45,852 nt of DNA, taken from NCBI GenBank assembly GCA_030427835.1, contig JAUICN010000016.1, forward strand, positions 1 through 45,852, given 5' to 3'. Origin of the DNA: Polyangia bacterium. Its GTDB lineage: Bacteria > Myxococcota_A > Polyangia > Polyangiales > JAUICN01. Below, piece by piece: positions 32,324-41,484 of this stretch. The notes beneath the pieces were generated by a model. It saw only the letters and a program-made list of their open reading frames with translations, was not told where the DNA came from and searched no databases. Numbering within the stretch: position 1 is the stretch's first letter; each line of letters opens with the position of its first letter. Both the position numbers and the translations under genes were made by a program.

Positions 32324-34631
32324 CCGCATCTCCCGATGGTTTATCGGGGCCTCAGTCACGTGGGGCATTGTTGGCATGCTTGTGGGGGTCATCGTCGCCC
32401 TGCAACTGGCCTTCTGGCAGAGCAACCTCCCGCCCTATTTGAGCTTCGGCCGCCTTCGCCCGCTCCATACCAACGCGGTCATCTTTGCGTTTGTGGGCAA
32501 CATGTTGTTCGCCGGTGTGTACTACTCCACCCAACGGCTACTGAAAGCACGCCTGGCGTCCGACAAGCTTTCCTGGATCCATTTCTGGGGTTGGCAGTCT
32601 ATCATCGTATCCGCCGCCATCACCCTTCCGCTCGGCATAACCCAATCCAAGGAATACGCGGAGCTGGAATGGCCCATCGACATTGCCATTGCGCTCGTCT
32701 GGGTCGTGTTCGCCGTCAACTTCTTTTGGACCCTGGCACGACGTAGGGAAAAACAGCTCTACGTGGCCATCTGGTTCTACATCGCCACGCTCATCGCCAT
32801 TGCCGTACTCCACATTGTCAACGCCCTCGCCATTCCCGTGGGCCCCTTGCAAAGCTACTCGGTCTTTGGCGGCGTGCAGGATGCACTCGTCCAATGGTGG
32901 TACGGCCACAACGCCGTCGCGTTCTTCCTCACCACGCCGATCCTCGGGATCATGTACTACTTCCTGCCCAAGGCCGCGGACCGACCGGTCTTCTCCTACC
33001 GGCTCTCCATCATTCATTTCTGGGCGCTGGTGTTCCTCTACATCTGGGCCGGACCGCACCATTTGCTCTACACCGCCCTGCCCGACTGGGCCCAAACCCT
33101 TGGCATGGTGTTCAGCGTCATGCTTTGGGCACCCAGCTGGGGCGGAATGATCAATGGTCTATTCACCCTCCGAGGGGCCTGGGACCGCCTGCGGACCGAC
33201 CCCGTACTGAAGTTCTTTGCAGCCGCGATCACCTTCTACGGCATGGCCACCTTTGAGGGCCCACTGTTGAGTATCAAGAGCGTGAGCGGGCTTGCCCACT
33301 ACACGGACTGGATCATAGGCCATGTGCACGCGGGTGCGCTGGGCTGGAACGGCTTCATGGCCGCCGGCATGTTCTACTGGATGGTTCCCCGCCTCTTTGG
33401 CACCAAGCTCCATTCCCAAAAATCCGCCAATACCCATTTCTACCTGGCCACATTCGGGATTCTTCTCTACGTGGTTTCCATGTGGGTGGCAGGCGTCACC
33501 CAGGGCCTCATGTGGCGTGCGCAAACCGAAGATGGCGGGCTCATGTACCCCAACTTCCTGGAAACCGTTCTTGCGCTCAAGCCCATGTATTGGACCCGCC
33601 TTGTGGGGGGAACCCTGTACTTCGTGGGCTTTGTCATGATGGCCTGGAACCTCTACAAGACCGCCCGTTCCGGAGCACCCGTGGACGAGGAGGTCGAGGT
33701 CCCTGCCGCGACACTGCAGGACGCCGCTTCTAGCCAACCACACACCCCCTGGCACAAGCTGGTGTTCGGGGCGCCGGTGGTATTGACCCTCGTCGTGGGC
33801 GGCATGCTCAGCACCCTCGCCTTCGTCAACGAAATGGCCAGCACCTTCATTGTGGTCATGGCATTTGGTGTGGCGTTGCTTGGCAGCATTGCGCTTCAGC
33901 TCACCCGCAAATCGGACAGGCCCACCTGGCACGCCCTGCTCGAGGGTCGTGCCCTGGTATTCACTGTGCTGACCGTGGGAGCCGTACTGATCGGCGGCGT
34001 GGCTGAAATCGTGCCCATGGTGGTCACAGGGTCCCGCGACCTGAAAGTCACAAAAAACAAGCCCTACTCACCGCTGGAGCTGCAAGGGCGTGACGTCTAC
34101 GTCGCGGAAGGTTGCTACACTTGCCACTCCCAGATGATCCGCCCCTTCGTGTGGGAAACGGCCCGATACGGCAAAGTATCCTCCGCGGACGATTCCATCT
34201 TCGATCATCCGTTCCAGTGGGGGTCCAAACGAACCGGACCGGATCTCGCGCGGGAAGGCGGTCTCCGTTCGGATCTTTGGCACTACCGACACCTGGTGGA
34301 CCCACGGGAGGTTTCAGCAGGGTCCATCATGCCGGACTACGCCCACCTGGAGCGTCACACGTTCAAATTCTCGGGAATCGAAGCAAAGGTACGTGTCATG
34401 CGTTCCCTGGGCGTTCCCTACAGCGTCAAACAAGTGCAACAGGCACCAAGAGACGCCGAAGCGCAAGCCATCCTCATTGCCACCGGGCTCAAAAAAGAAG
34501 CCAATGTGGAGGTTCCTGCGGACAGCAAGATGGTTGCGGTAATCGCCTACCTGCAAAGGCTGGGGCGACTGCCCACACCCCAAAGCGACCCTGGGGCCAC
34601 GAACGAAAACACGGTCAAGGAGGTCAACTAG
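32295..34631 (+). CDS. ccoNO: cbb3-type cytochrome c oxidase, CcoN-CcoO fusion
   Basis: 778 residues; AAGGAG precedes the ATG. Residues 1 to about 475 are CcoN, the haem-copper catalytic subunit. Visible ligand histidines include H58 (RPLHTNAV), H205 (WWYGHNAV), H255-H256 (GPHHLLY), and H343 and H345 (GHVHAGALGWNG). A polar linker (about 476-505) and three added hydrophobic segments lead into CcoO, whose single haem site is CYTCH at 607-611 (GCYTCHSQMIRP). CcoO downstream has the expected GPDLAREGG and MPDYAHL. The subunits are normally separate; fusion is known in Bacteroidota and some former Deltaproteobacteria. The enzyme reduces oxygen to water with high affinity and pumps protons. First structural gene of the operon. 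Confidence 0.96.
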   Translation: METERITYNDRISRWFIGASVTWGIVGMLVGVIVALQLAFWQSNLPPYLSFGRLRPLHTNAVIFAFVGNMLFAGVYYSTQRLLKARLASDKLSWIHFWGWQSIIVSAAITLPLGITQSKEYAELEWPIDIAIALVWVVFAVNFFWTLARRREKQLYVAIWFYIATLIAIAVLHIVNALAIPVGPLQSYSVFGGVQDALVQWWYGHNAVAFFLTTPILGIMYYFLPKAADRPVFSYRLSIIHFWALVFLYIWAGPHHLLYTALPDWAQTLGMVFSVMLWAPSWGGMINGLFTLRGAWDRLRTDPVLKFFAAAITFYGMATFEGPLLSIKSVSGLAHYTDWIIGHVHAGALGWNGFMAAGMFYWMVPRLFGTKLHSQKSANTHFYLATFGILLYVVSMWVAGVTQGLMWRAQTEDGGLMYPNFLETVLALKPMYWTRLVGGTLYFVGFVMMAWNLYKTARSGAPVDEEVEVPAATLQDAASSQPHTPWHKLVFGAPVVLTLVVGGMLSTLAFVNEMASTFIVVMAFGVALLGSIALQLTRKSDRPTWHALLEGRALVFTVLTVGAVLIGGVAEIVPMVVTGSRDLKVTKNKPYSPLELQGRDVYVAEGCYTCHSQMIRPFVWETARYGKVSSADDSIFDHPFQWGSKRTGPDLAREGGLRSDLWHYRHLVDPREVSAGSIMPDYAHLERHTFKFSGIEAKVRVMRSLGVPYSVKQVQQAPRDAEAQAILIATGLKKEANVEVPADSKMVAVIAYLQRLGRLPTPQSDPGATNENTVKEVN

Positions 34632-34633
34632 TC

Positions 34634-34840
34634 ATGCTCGGTTGGTTTGCAAGCGACTTCTTCGCACAAAGTCCTCTATTGGCATTTCCCTTAGTGGGAT
34701 TGACCATCTTCATCACGGTGTTCGGTGTCATCACCCTTCGCACCATCCACATGGGCAAGGGGCACGCCGGCAAGGCGCGCATTCAACACCTCGCCTCCCT
34801 TCCACTTAACGATTCCAATGAGGAGATCCAACATGACTGA
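34634..34840 (+). CDS. ccoQ: cbb3 oxidase small subunit CcoQ
   Basis: 68 residues. AAGGAGG lies about twelve bases before the ATG, inside the ccoNO end. One transmembrane helix (LLAFPLVGLTIFITVFGVITL) and a short basic cytoplasmic tail are as expected for CcoQ, which stabilises the complex. The 3' end overlaps the ccoP start by eight bases. Confidence 0.8.
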   Translation: MLGWFASDFFAQSPLLAFPLVGLTIFITVFGVITLRTIHMGKGHAGKARIQHLASLPLNDSNEEIQHD

Positions 34841-35426
34841 CCACAATGCACCCCTACGAAAAGATGAGATCCAAGGTGACGTCATTCACGAATACGACGG
34901 CATCGAGGAGGCGGACAACGACCTTCCCCAATGGTGGCTTGGCCTATTCTATGCCTGCACCCTTTTCGCCGTGGGCTACTGGTTCTACTACCACGTGTAC
35001 AACGTGGGGCCCCTGACCATGGAGGCCTACGCCAAGGAGCTTGCCGATTCGGTAGGTGAAGGCGGCGAAGTCAGCGAAGAACTGCTGCTGGCCCTCATGG
35101 AGGATCCGGACGCCATCGCAGAAGGCAGCGCCCTGTTCGTGGCCAACTGCGTGGTTTGCCACAATGCCAAAGGTGAAGGGAACATCGGCCCCAATCTTAC
35201 GGACCCCTACTGGATCCATGGGGGAAGCCCCGTGGACATCCACCGAGTCATCGATCAGGGGGTGCTCAGTGCAGGCATGCCCGCCTGGGGATCGCTCCTG
35301 GGCCCAGAAAAGGCACGGCAGGTCACGGCCTATGCCCTCACCCTCAGGGGCACCAACATCCCCGGCAAGCAGCCCCAGGGCGAGCTTTGGAGTCCAGACA
35401 ATGGCGCAGAACCTGGAACTCCCTAG
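34833..35426 (+). CDS. ccoP: Mono-haem CcoP subunit of cbb3 oxidase
   Basis: 197 residues; AGGAG precedes the ATG. N-terminal IQGDVIHEYDGIEEADNDLP and one transmembrane helix (WWLGLFYACTLFAVGYWFYY) are classic CcoP. The periplasmic part has one c-haem site, CVVCH (106-110), with the distal Met in AGMPAWG. CcoP usually has two haems and about 300 residues. Here one cytochrome domain is missing, as in some Bacteroidota-type cbb3 enzymes. Delivers electrons to CcoO. The stop codon shares a base with the GTG start of ccoG. Confidence 0.9.
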   Translation: MTDHNAPLRKDEIQGDVIHEYDGIEEADNDLPQWWLGLFYACTLFAVGYWFYYHVYNVGPLTMEAYAKELADSVGEGGEVSEELLLALMEDPDAIAEGSALFVANCVVCHNAKGEGNIGPNLTDPYWIHGGSPVDIHRVIDQGVLSAGMPAWGSLLGPEKARQVTAYALTLRGTNIPGKQPQGELWSPDNGAEPGTP

Positions 35427-36811
35427 TGGCCCATCCCCTGCCTGTCATTGACGAGCAACCCAGCTCCCTGCGGGGCGACGGCACACGCAACTGGGTGCAC
35501 CCTGCCGACGTTCAGGGCAGGTTCACGCGCCGTCGCCGAATGGCATTCATGGTGCTCATCACGATCTACGTGGTGACACCCTGGATTCCCATCCACGGTC
35601 ACCCTGCGGTCCACCTGGATATCGCATCAAGGCGCTTCTACCTCCTGGGCATGACGTTCAATGCCCAGGATGCCTGGCTCGCCTTTTTCCTGCTCTCGGG
35701 AATCGGTTTTCTACTCATCGTTCTCGCCGCCCTGGTGGGTCGGGTTTGGTGCGGATATGCGTGCCCGCAAACGGTGTTTTTGGAAGGGGTATTTCGTCGC
35801 ATCGAACGGGGCCTGGAGGGCCCGCGCAACCTGCGAATTCGCAGGAACGCGGCTCCCATGAGCTTTGATAAATTCTGGAGAAAATCCCTAAAACACATCA
35901 TCTACGGGGCCCTTTCCCTGGCCATTGCCCATGTCTTTCTGAGCTATTTCACTTCCATTCCAGAGCTCTTCGCCATGATGAAGAACAACCCCAAGGAGCA
36001 CCCCGAGGCCTTCGGCTGGGTGGCATCCATTTCAGTGGTTCTCTACCTCAACTTCGCATTCTTCCGTGAACAGCTTTGTCTGGTCGTCTGCCCCTACGGG
36101 CGCCTGCAGTCCGTGCTGGCGGACAAGCAATCCCTGGTCATCGGGTACGATGCAAAGCGGGGAGAACCACGGGGCAAGGTCTCCGACAAGCACGCGGGGG
36201 ACTGTGTTTCTTGCAACCGGTGTGTGGTCGTGTGCCCCACGGGGATTGACATTCGCAACGGCCTACAACTGGATTGCATTGGGTGTGCCAACTGTGTGGA
36301 TGCCTGCGACGAAGTCATGGACAAGATCAAGCGCCCCCGGGGTCTTGTACGTTACGACTCCCAGCAGGGACTCGATGGCCAACCCTGGAGATTCCTGCGT
36401 CCCCGTCTATTCGCCTACGTGGGTCTAGGTGTCGTCGGCCTTGGGGTCGCCAGTTTTGCCATTCAAAGCCGCGATTCCTTTGAGGCCAACGCCCTGCGGT
36501 TGGGTGCCATGCCATTTGTGGCCACAGAGGTGCACGTTCGCAATCAGGTGGAGTTGCATGTTGTGAACAAATCCAACGAAACCGTTTCTTTCCGGATCAC
36601 CTCCGACATGCCCGCCGAATACAACATCGTCATTTCCCAGCAGGAAGTCACCCTCAGGGCGTTGGAGTCGGCCCACATCCCGGTGTTCGCCACCCGGCCC
36701 ATAGGAAAACATTCACCGAAGGGCGAAGAACTGCGGTTGATTGTGGAACACACCGGTACCGGGCAGCGCCAGGAAACCCAGATACCGTTCCTATCCCCGA
36801 AATCCAAATAG
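35426..36811 (+). CDS. ccoG: cbb3 oxidase accessory iron-sulphur protein CcoG (FixG/RdxA-like)
   Basis: 461 residues if started at the GTG at 35426, which overlaps the ccoP stop (TAGTG). A TTG at 35387 is an alternative. Membrane segments surround VWCGYACPQTVFLEGVFRRIE and LCLVVCPYGRLQSVL. Two 4Fe-4S clusters are indicated by CVSCNRCVVVCPTGIDIR and CIGCANCVDACDEVM. A periplasmic Ig-like domain (FixG C-terminal type, VHVRNQVELHVVNKSNETV) ends the protein. CcoG is proposed to reduce Cu(II) for CcoI during assembly. No ccoH (FixH) gene follows. Confidence 0.94.
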   Translation: MAHPLPVIDEQPSSLRGDGTRNWVHPADVQGRFTRRRRMAFMVLITIYVVTPWIPIHGHPAVHLDIASRRFYLLGMTFNAQDAWLAFFLLSGIGFLLIVLAALVGRVWCGYACPQTVFLEGVFRRIERGLEGPRNLRIRRNAAPMSFDKFWRKSLKHIIYGALSLAIAHVFLSYFTSIPELFAMMKNNPKEHPEAFGWVASISVVLYLNFAFFREQLCLVVCPYGRLQSVLADKQSLVIGYDAKRGEPRGKVSDKHAGDCVSCNRCVVVCPTGIDIRNGLQLDCIGCANCVDACDEVMDKIKRPRGLVRYDSQQGLDGQPWRFLRPRLFAYVGLGVVGLGVASFAIQSRDSFEANALRLGAMPFVATEVHVRNQVELHVVNKSNETVSFRITSDMPAEYNIVISQQEVTLRALESAHIPVFATRPIGKHSPKGEELRLIVEHTGTGQRQETQIPFLSPKSK

Positions 36812-36814
36812 CCC

Positions 36815-36834
36815 TGCTGCCTTTCATGGCAGCA
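36815..36834 (+). terminator. Hairpin after ccoG
   Basis: TGCTGCC (36815-36821) and GGCAGCA (36828-36834) form a 7-bp stem with a TTTCAT loop, a few bases after the ccoG stop. There is no T tract, so it may be a weak terminator or an RNA-stabilising stem separating the cco operon from the next two genes. Confidence 0.4.
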
Positions 36835-36931
36835 ATCCTGCTGTAACGCATGGGCCCCTGGGCCGTACATCTTCCCCGGACCCACTGGAAAGCTGGGGTC
36901 ATCGTCGAAAACACGGTAAGTACGGGGAACC

Positions 36932-38425
36932 ATGGGCCCATCGTCAAGAATCGTCATCATTGGAAACGGCGTGGCTGGAATGGAAGCCGCCCTGCTCATT
37001 CGAGCGAGGGAGCCCCAATGGCCCATCACCATCATTTCCGAAGAATCCGATCACTTCTTCTCGCGCACCGCCATGATGTGGGTTTGTTGCGGGCAAATGA
37101 ACCACCAGGACATCGAACCCCTACAACGGGACGCCTACGCCAACGCCAACCTCACACGCATCCGCGCACGTGCCCTTGGAATTGACCGAAGCGCACAACA
37201 GGTTCTGCTTGCAGGGGATCACCCTCCCGTTCCTTACGATCAACTTCTCATCGCCTGTGGCTCCCGCCCACGACCAGGGCCCTGGAAAGGATCCCAAGCC
37301 ACGGGAGTGGGTCATTTTGTCACCATGCAGGATCTGGAATGGCTGGAAGACGAAATCCACGGTGGGCCCGCTTCCACCCGAGCACCACGCCACGACGCTC
37401 ACCTGCGCGCTTCCAACCCGGAATCACCCTACTTCAAACGGGGGACAGCCCTGGAGTCCCGGGGCAGCACCTCAAGCCAGCCCGCCGTCATCGGAGGCGG
37501 GCTCATCGGCATCGAAGCCATTGAGATCATGGTTGCAGCCAAACGAACGCCCCATTTTTTCATTCGAGACGAGTGGTTTTGGCCCATCGCCCTGGACACA
37601 CGCGAATCCCGCTGGATAGGCGAACGCATGGAGCAGCACGGGGTCCAGGTACACCTGGAGCACGAAATCGAAGAGCTCGTCACAGACGACAACCATAGGC
37701 TTACGGGTATCCGTACCAACCAGGGAGAATTCGGGGCGGACCTTGCGGTGGTGGCCATCGGGGTCATGCCCAACACGGACTGGATGGCCAACTCAGGTGT
37801 GGAGTTGCACCCCCGCGGCGGCATCCCGGTCAACGGATCCCAGGCCACAAACGACCCCAACATTTTTGCGGCCGGAGACTGCGCGGTACTCCCATGGTGG
37901 GATGGCACACAGCGGCCAGAGCAACTCTGGTACACCTCACGGGACCAGGGGCGCGTTGCCGCCCGATCCATGCTGGGAGAGAAGGCCACCTACCAACGGG
38001 GGCTTTGGTACAACTCCGCCAAGCTCATGGACATCGAGTACACCACCGCCGGATTCGTCAATCTCAATATCACCGGCGAGCGCAATTGGTACTTCGAAGA
38101 ACAGGGCAGTGTCCGCAGTACGATTCGAATCGTCACCCTCAGCGCCGACGACCAGGACAACGGCAACCAGAGTGACCACAATCAGGGGCAGCGCGTCATC
38201 GGCTTCAACATGCTTGGGCGGCGGTGGGATCACAGCATCCTACTTCAATGGATCCGTGAACGCAGAAGCCTCCAATGGGTCCTGGATCATCTCAAGGATG
38301 CCAGTTTCGATACCGAACTCACACCTCCACTGCGCATCCCCAAAAGTGCGTTGCAGCAGGAACCCATTGCAGCGACCGCGCGCAAAACAAATCAACCCAC
38401 CATTGAGCCGCCCACATTCTTTTAG
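36932..38425 (+). CDS. FAD/NAD(P)-dependent pyridine nucleotide-disulphide-type oxidoreductase
   Basis: 497 residues; GGGGA lies upstream of the ATG. FAD-binding IVIIGNGVAGMEAAL (GxGxxG) at the N-terminus, YDQLLIACGSRPRP, a second dinucleotide motif VIGGGLIGIEAIEI (from about 186) for NAD(P)H, VAIGVMPNTDW, and the FAD-pyrophosphate motif IFAAGDCAVLPWWDG. Class I pyridine-nucleotide reductase without a CxxxxC redox pair; MMWVCCGQMNH near 48 holds two adjacent cysteines of unknown role. The region 140-180 (many Arg and His) is an insertion. Forms a likely two-gene unit with the iron-sulphur membrane protein 41 bases downstream, perhaps passing electrons from NAD(P)H to it. Confidence 0.88.
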   Translation: MGPSSRIVIIGNGVAGMEAALLIRAREPQWPITIISEESDHFFSRTAMMWVCCGQMNHQDIEPLQRDAYANANLTRIRARALGIDRSAQQVLLAGDHPPVPYDQLLIACGSRPRPGPWKGSQATGVGHFVTMQDLEWLEDEIHGGPASTRAPRHDAHLRASNPESPYFKRGTALESRGSTSSQPAVIGGGLIGIEAIEIMVAAKRTPHFFIRDEWFWPIALDTRESRWIGERMEQHGVQVHLEHEIEELVTDDNHRLTGIRTNQGEFGADLAVVAIGVMPNTDWMANSGVELHPRGGIPVNGSQATNDPNIFAAGDCAVLPWWDGTQRPEQLWYTSRDQGRVAARSMLGEKATYQRGLWYNSAKLMDIEYTTAGFVNLNITGERNWYFEEQGSVRSTIRIVTLSADDQDNGNQSDHNQGQRVIGFNMLGRRWDHSILLQWIRERRSLQWVLDHLKDASFDTELTPPLRIPKSALQQEPIAATARKTNQPTIEPPTFF

Positions 38426-38466
38426 AAGAACACTCGATCTAGGCGCACACAGTTCAGGAACACAAC

Positions 38467-39597
38467 ATGGATCAACAGGGGCAAAATGGACTACTCACAA
38501 CCTACAGGGAGGGCTGGCGCAAACGGGGCCTCAGCGGCATCCTCATCTCGTTGCTTCTGATAGGCTTCTACCTGTTCCTCTACTTTGAGGACAAGGTGCA
38601 TCGCTACTACCACGTGCGCCCACTCACGGACCTGGCCGCCTCCCTGGGGTTGCGAAACCGTTGGTACCTCTACGGGTTCCTTTACTGCGCCGCCATGTTG
38701 TTTGGAGCATTCTACTACCTCAAACGGCACGGAAACAGCCGTTACAACCGCATTCGCATCTCCGTCAATGTGGCCGTGCAGGTCATGCTGGGCTTTCTCC
38801 TGCCCTTCATCATGCCGCTTTTTGGGGGAACCGAATTCTATGCCTCCTACTTCTGGCCCCTGAAGTACGACTACCTGTACCCCCATACCCTGCAGGATCT
38901 GCCCCTCTACCTCGCCGTCTACACCATCGCTGGATCCCTCATCGCAGCACCGTTGCTGGCCTTCTTCTTTGGCAAGCGTTGGTACTGCTCCTGGGTATGC
39001 GGTTGCGGTGGGCTGGCCAACACCTTTGGCGACCCCTGGAGGCATCTCTCCAGCAAAACCACCCGCTCCTGGCGATTCGAGCAGGTGTCCGTACACACGG
39101 TGATGTTTCTTGCCATCGCATCCACCGCACTCATCGGCCTGGACTACCTGATGGACAACAAGAGTTCCGCGTTCCACGCCGTGGTCTCAGGCAACCGGTG
39201 GGACGACTGGTCCATCAAATACGTGTACGGCCTCGGCGTGGGCGCCATCCTTTCCGGCGTGGCCGGTACCGGGCTCTATCCACTTCTGGGGCCGCGGGTG
39301 TGGTGTCGAAACTTCTGCCCCATGGCCGCCATGCTGGGGTTAATTCAGAAACTTGGGCGCTACCGAATCCGCGTCAAACCCGACATGTGCATTTCCTGTG
39401 GCAACTGCAGCACCTACTGCGAAATGGGAATCGACGTCCGGTCCTATGCCCAAAACAACGAAAGTTTCACCCGAGCCTCCTGCGTGGGTTGCGGCGTGTG
39501 CGCCCACATGTGCCCACGGGGGGTGCTCAAGCTAGAGAACGTCAAACCACTCGCCACCGAGAAAGGGCGGCAAGGGCTCCCCATCGTCCATCTCTGA
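38467..39597 (+). CDS. NapH/NosR-like membrane protein with two 4Fe-4S clusters
   Basis: 376 residues; AGGAACAC precedes the ATG. Membrane helices include LSGILISLLLIGFYLFLYF, WYLYGFLYCAAMLFGAFYYL, ISVNVAVQVMLGFLLPFIMP and TVMFLAIASTALIGLDYLM. Conserved polyferredoxin motifs are WYCSWVCGCGG and WCRNFCPMAAMLG, then CISCGNCSTYCEMGID and CVGCGVCAHMCPRGV for two 4Fe-4S clusters. NapH, NosR and CcoG-like proteins carry electrons between the quinone pool or cytoplasmic donors and periplasmic acceptors. No nap or nos structural gene is present. Linked by position to the FAD protein upstream. Confidence 0.9.
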   Translation: MDQQGQNGLLTTYREGWRKRGLSGILISLLLIGFYLFLYFEDKVHRYYHVRPLTDLAASLGLRNRWYLYGFLYCAAMLFGAFYYLKRHGNSRYNRIRISVNVAVQVMLGFLLPFIMPLFGGTEFYASYFWPLKYDYLYPHTLQDLPLYLAVYTIAGSLIAAPLLAFFFGKRWYCSWVCGCGGLANTFGDPWRHLSSKTTRSWRFEQVSVHTVMFLAIASTALIGLDYLMDNKSSAFHAVVSGNRWDDWSIKYVYGLGVGAILSGVAGTGLYPLLGPRVWCRNFCPMAAMLGLIQKLGRYRIRVKPDMCISCGNCSTYCEMGIDVRSYAQNNESFTRASCVGCGVCAHMCPRGVLKLENVKPLATEKGRQGLPIVHL

Positions 39598-39629
39598 GCC
39601 GGTCATCCACCTCTAAACAATAGCTTCAT

Positions 39630-40256
39630 CTACTCAGAACCTTCAAAATCCAACGAAGCGGAGTTGATGCAATAACGCAAACCCGTGGGCTGGGGCCCAT
39701 CCTCAAACACATGCCCCAGATGGGATCCACATTTGGCACACCGCACCTCCGTACGGTCCATGCCATGGCTACGATCCACCACACGTTCCACGGCATTCCC
39801 ACTCACGGGCTCCCAATAGCTGGGCCACCCAGAGCCGGACTCAAACTTCGCGTTGGACCCAAAAAGTGCCTGCCCACAAGCCGCACAATGGTACACACCC
39901 GTTTCGTGGTGGGCGTAGTACTTCCCGGTGAATGCCCGTTCCGTCCCCGCTTCCCGCAGGATCCGATACTGCTCCGCCGTGAGATTCTCCTGCCACTCCG
40001 ACTCGGTTTTTTCCACCCTGTGATGCTCCTCATCCGGCCCATGCCGGTGCTGTGCATTGCTTGGTTGTCCAGTGGAATCCTTCATCATGGCGTCCTCTCT
40101 CTCTGCATTGGGCTGGGCCGATACATGGGGCGGCATGGTGGGCTCCGCAACCGCAGATCGGGAGCCGCACCCCGGAGAACAGGCCGTGGTTGCCAACGCC
40201 AATACCACCCAAAGTGGAGACATCACACGCCTTTGGTGCAAGCTAGTCCTACCCAT
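39630..40256 (-). CDS. msrB: Lipoprotein peptide-methionine (R)-S-oxide reductase
   Basis: 208 residues. AGGAGGT sits seven bases before the ATG at 40256, a better start than the GTG at 40265. The signal [10 protein letters not shown] gives a lipoprotein, so it repairs oxidised methionine outside the cytoplasm. Zinc-binding pairs are YHCAACGQ and [14 protein letters not shown]. The catalytic Cys196 is in RYCINSASL, with GSGWPSY. Residues 35-80 form a linker rich in His and Glu. Converges on the NapH-like gene with 32 bases between stops. The start codon overlaps that of the divergent endopeptidase candidate. Confidence 0.93.
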   Translation of the reverse strand: MGRTSLHQRRVMSPLWVVLALATTACSPGCGSRSAVAEPTMPPHVSAQPNAEREDAMMKDSTGQPSNAQHRHGPDEEHHRVEKTESEWQENLTAEQYRILREAGTERAFTGKYYAHHETGVYHCAACGQALFGSNAKFESGSGWPSYWEPVSGNAVERVVDRSHGMDRTEVRCAKCGSHLGHVFEDGPQPTGLRYCINSASLDFEGSE

Positions 40257-40270
40257 GATCCGCACCTCCT
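40248..40270 (-). promoter_or_regulatory. Strong Shine-Dalgarno sequence deciding the msrB start
   Basis: On the minus strand GGGGAGGAGGT lies directly upstream of the ATG at 40256, so translation from there is well supported. The same bases encode residues 3-7 of the candidate divergent gene, whose own ATG (40255-40257) shares the CATG. Confidence 0.6.
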
Positions 40271-41466
40271 CCCCTTACCGTACGTATTTGCCCCGGGCGG
40301 GTTACCCCATCCTGGTGTGGGTTACCCTATTTCCAAACCCCTGCGAACAGACACCCCGCACGCCCCAGGATAAATCCCCAGTCGAAGCGCCGGTACCTCC
40401 AGCTCCAGCACCCACAACAAACACAGCCCCGGAGCGGCTTGATCCAGAGCCCAGCAGAGAAGAGGAGGTAGCGGTCACACCAGAAGATGAAACTGTGGGT
40501 GAAACCACCGCTGGCTCGTCCCTATTTCCCCCGGTAACCGGCCCTCCCCTGGGCCCCACCGTCGACCAGGTGCCGCTGCTCCCCCGCCTGCCAAAGCCAA
40601 ACTGCAATCCCTCCCTTTCCGTGGGAAGCCCCACCAAGGGTGAACTGCAGTGTGGGGTGCCCCTTCCCCCCTCCGCCCCGGGATTGCGGTCCAACCCCAT
40701 ACGCCCAAACCCCCGTGCCGGGTACGGAACCGCCCACCTCGTACGGGCCCTGCTCCATGCCGCCAAGACCGTGGCAGAGATCTATCCGAACAGCACCCTA
40801 TGGGTGCACGACATCTCCCACCGAAGGGGCGGATGGATCTCCCACCACCGTTCCCACCGCGCGGGGCGCGATGTGGACGTCATGTTCTACCTATTGGACG
40901 ACCACGGCCATCCACGACAAAGCAAAGCCATTCCCATCGGCCCCGACGGCCGTGGCACAGACTACGGGGATCTCCTGGACCCCACAGACGACATCCCCGT
41001 GCAGTTTGATGTGCCGCGAACCTGGGCGTTCTTGCAAGCCTTGGCACAGGATCCAAGAACCTGGATCCATCGTGTATTCATCGCCGAACACATCCGCACG
41101 CAACTATTGGAACACGCAGCTGCCGTCCAGGCTCCGCAACGGGCAGTGGATCAGATAGCCCACGTGACCTGCCAGCCCGCCAACCCCCACGACGACCACA
41201 TGCACATTCGCTTCTATTGCAGCCCAGAGGACATTGACGCCGGGTGCCTCGATACCTGGCCCGTCTACCCCTGGCATCAACGTAGGCTCGCCCGCCTCGG
41301 AAAGACTTCGAACCCCGCACCGGCGCCCAGGCCCAGGCCTGCACGGCCAAAACGAGCATTCAATCCCCAGGATCTACCCCCCATGCACGAAAGTGTCAGG
41401 GAGTTCCTTGAACAACGGCACCAATGGGCAAGCAAACCCCACCCTGGACGCCGCTACTGCCCCTGA
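40255..41466 (+). CDS. mepA: M74-family (MepA-like) murein endopeptidase
   Basis: About 403 residues if started at the ATG at 40255. The start is uncertain: it overlaps the msrB start, has no clear ribosome binding site and gives only a short hydrophobic stretch ([10 protein letters not shown]). TTG 40288 or GTG 40315 are alternatives. Pro/Glu-rich linker at 40-90. The metallopeptidase signature is clear: [22 protein letters not shown] then RDVDV, with zinc ligands expected at H198 or H201 and D208, and DDHMHIRF with H315 and H317. It cleaves D-Ala-meso-DAP crosslinks in peptidoglycan. The C-terminal 70 residues are a Pro/Arg-rich extension. Confidence 0.87.
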   Translation: MIRTSSPYRTYLPRAGYPILVWVTLFPNPCEQTPRTPQDKSPVEAPVPPAPAPTTNTAPERLDPEPSREEEVAVTPEDETVGETTAGSSLFPPVTGPPLGPTVDQVPLLPRLPKPNCNPSLSVGSPTKGELQCGVPLPPSAPGLRSNPIRPNPRAGYGTAHLVRALLHAAKTVAEIYPNSTLWVHDISHRRGGWISHHRSHRAGRDVDVMFYLLDDHGHPRQSKAIPIGPDGRGTDYGDLLDPTDDIPVQFDVPRTWAFLQALAQDPRTWIHRVFIAEHIRTQLLEHAAAVQAPQRAVDQIAHVTCQPANPHDDHMHIRFYCSPEDIDAGCLDTWPVYPWHQRRLARLGKTSNPAPAPRPRPARPKRAFNPQDLPPMHESVREFLEQRHQWASKPHPGRRYCP

Positions 41467-41484
41467 TAGAATGGCAAGAACCCC

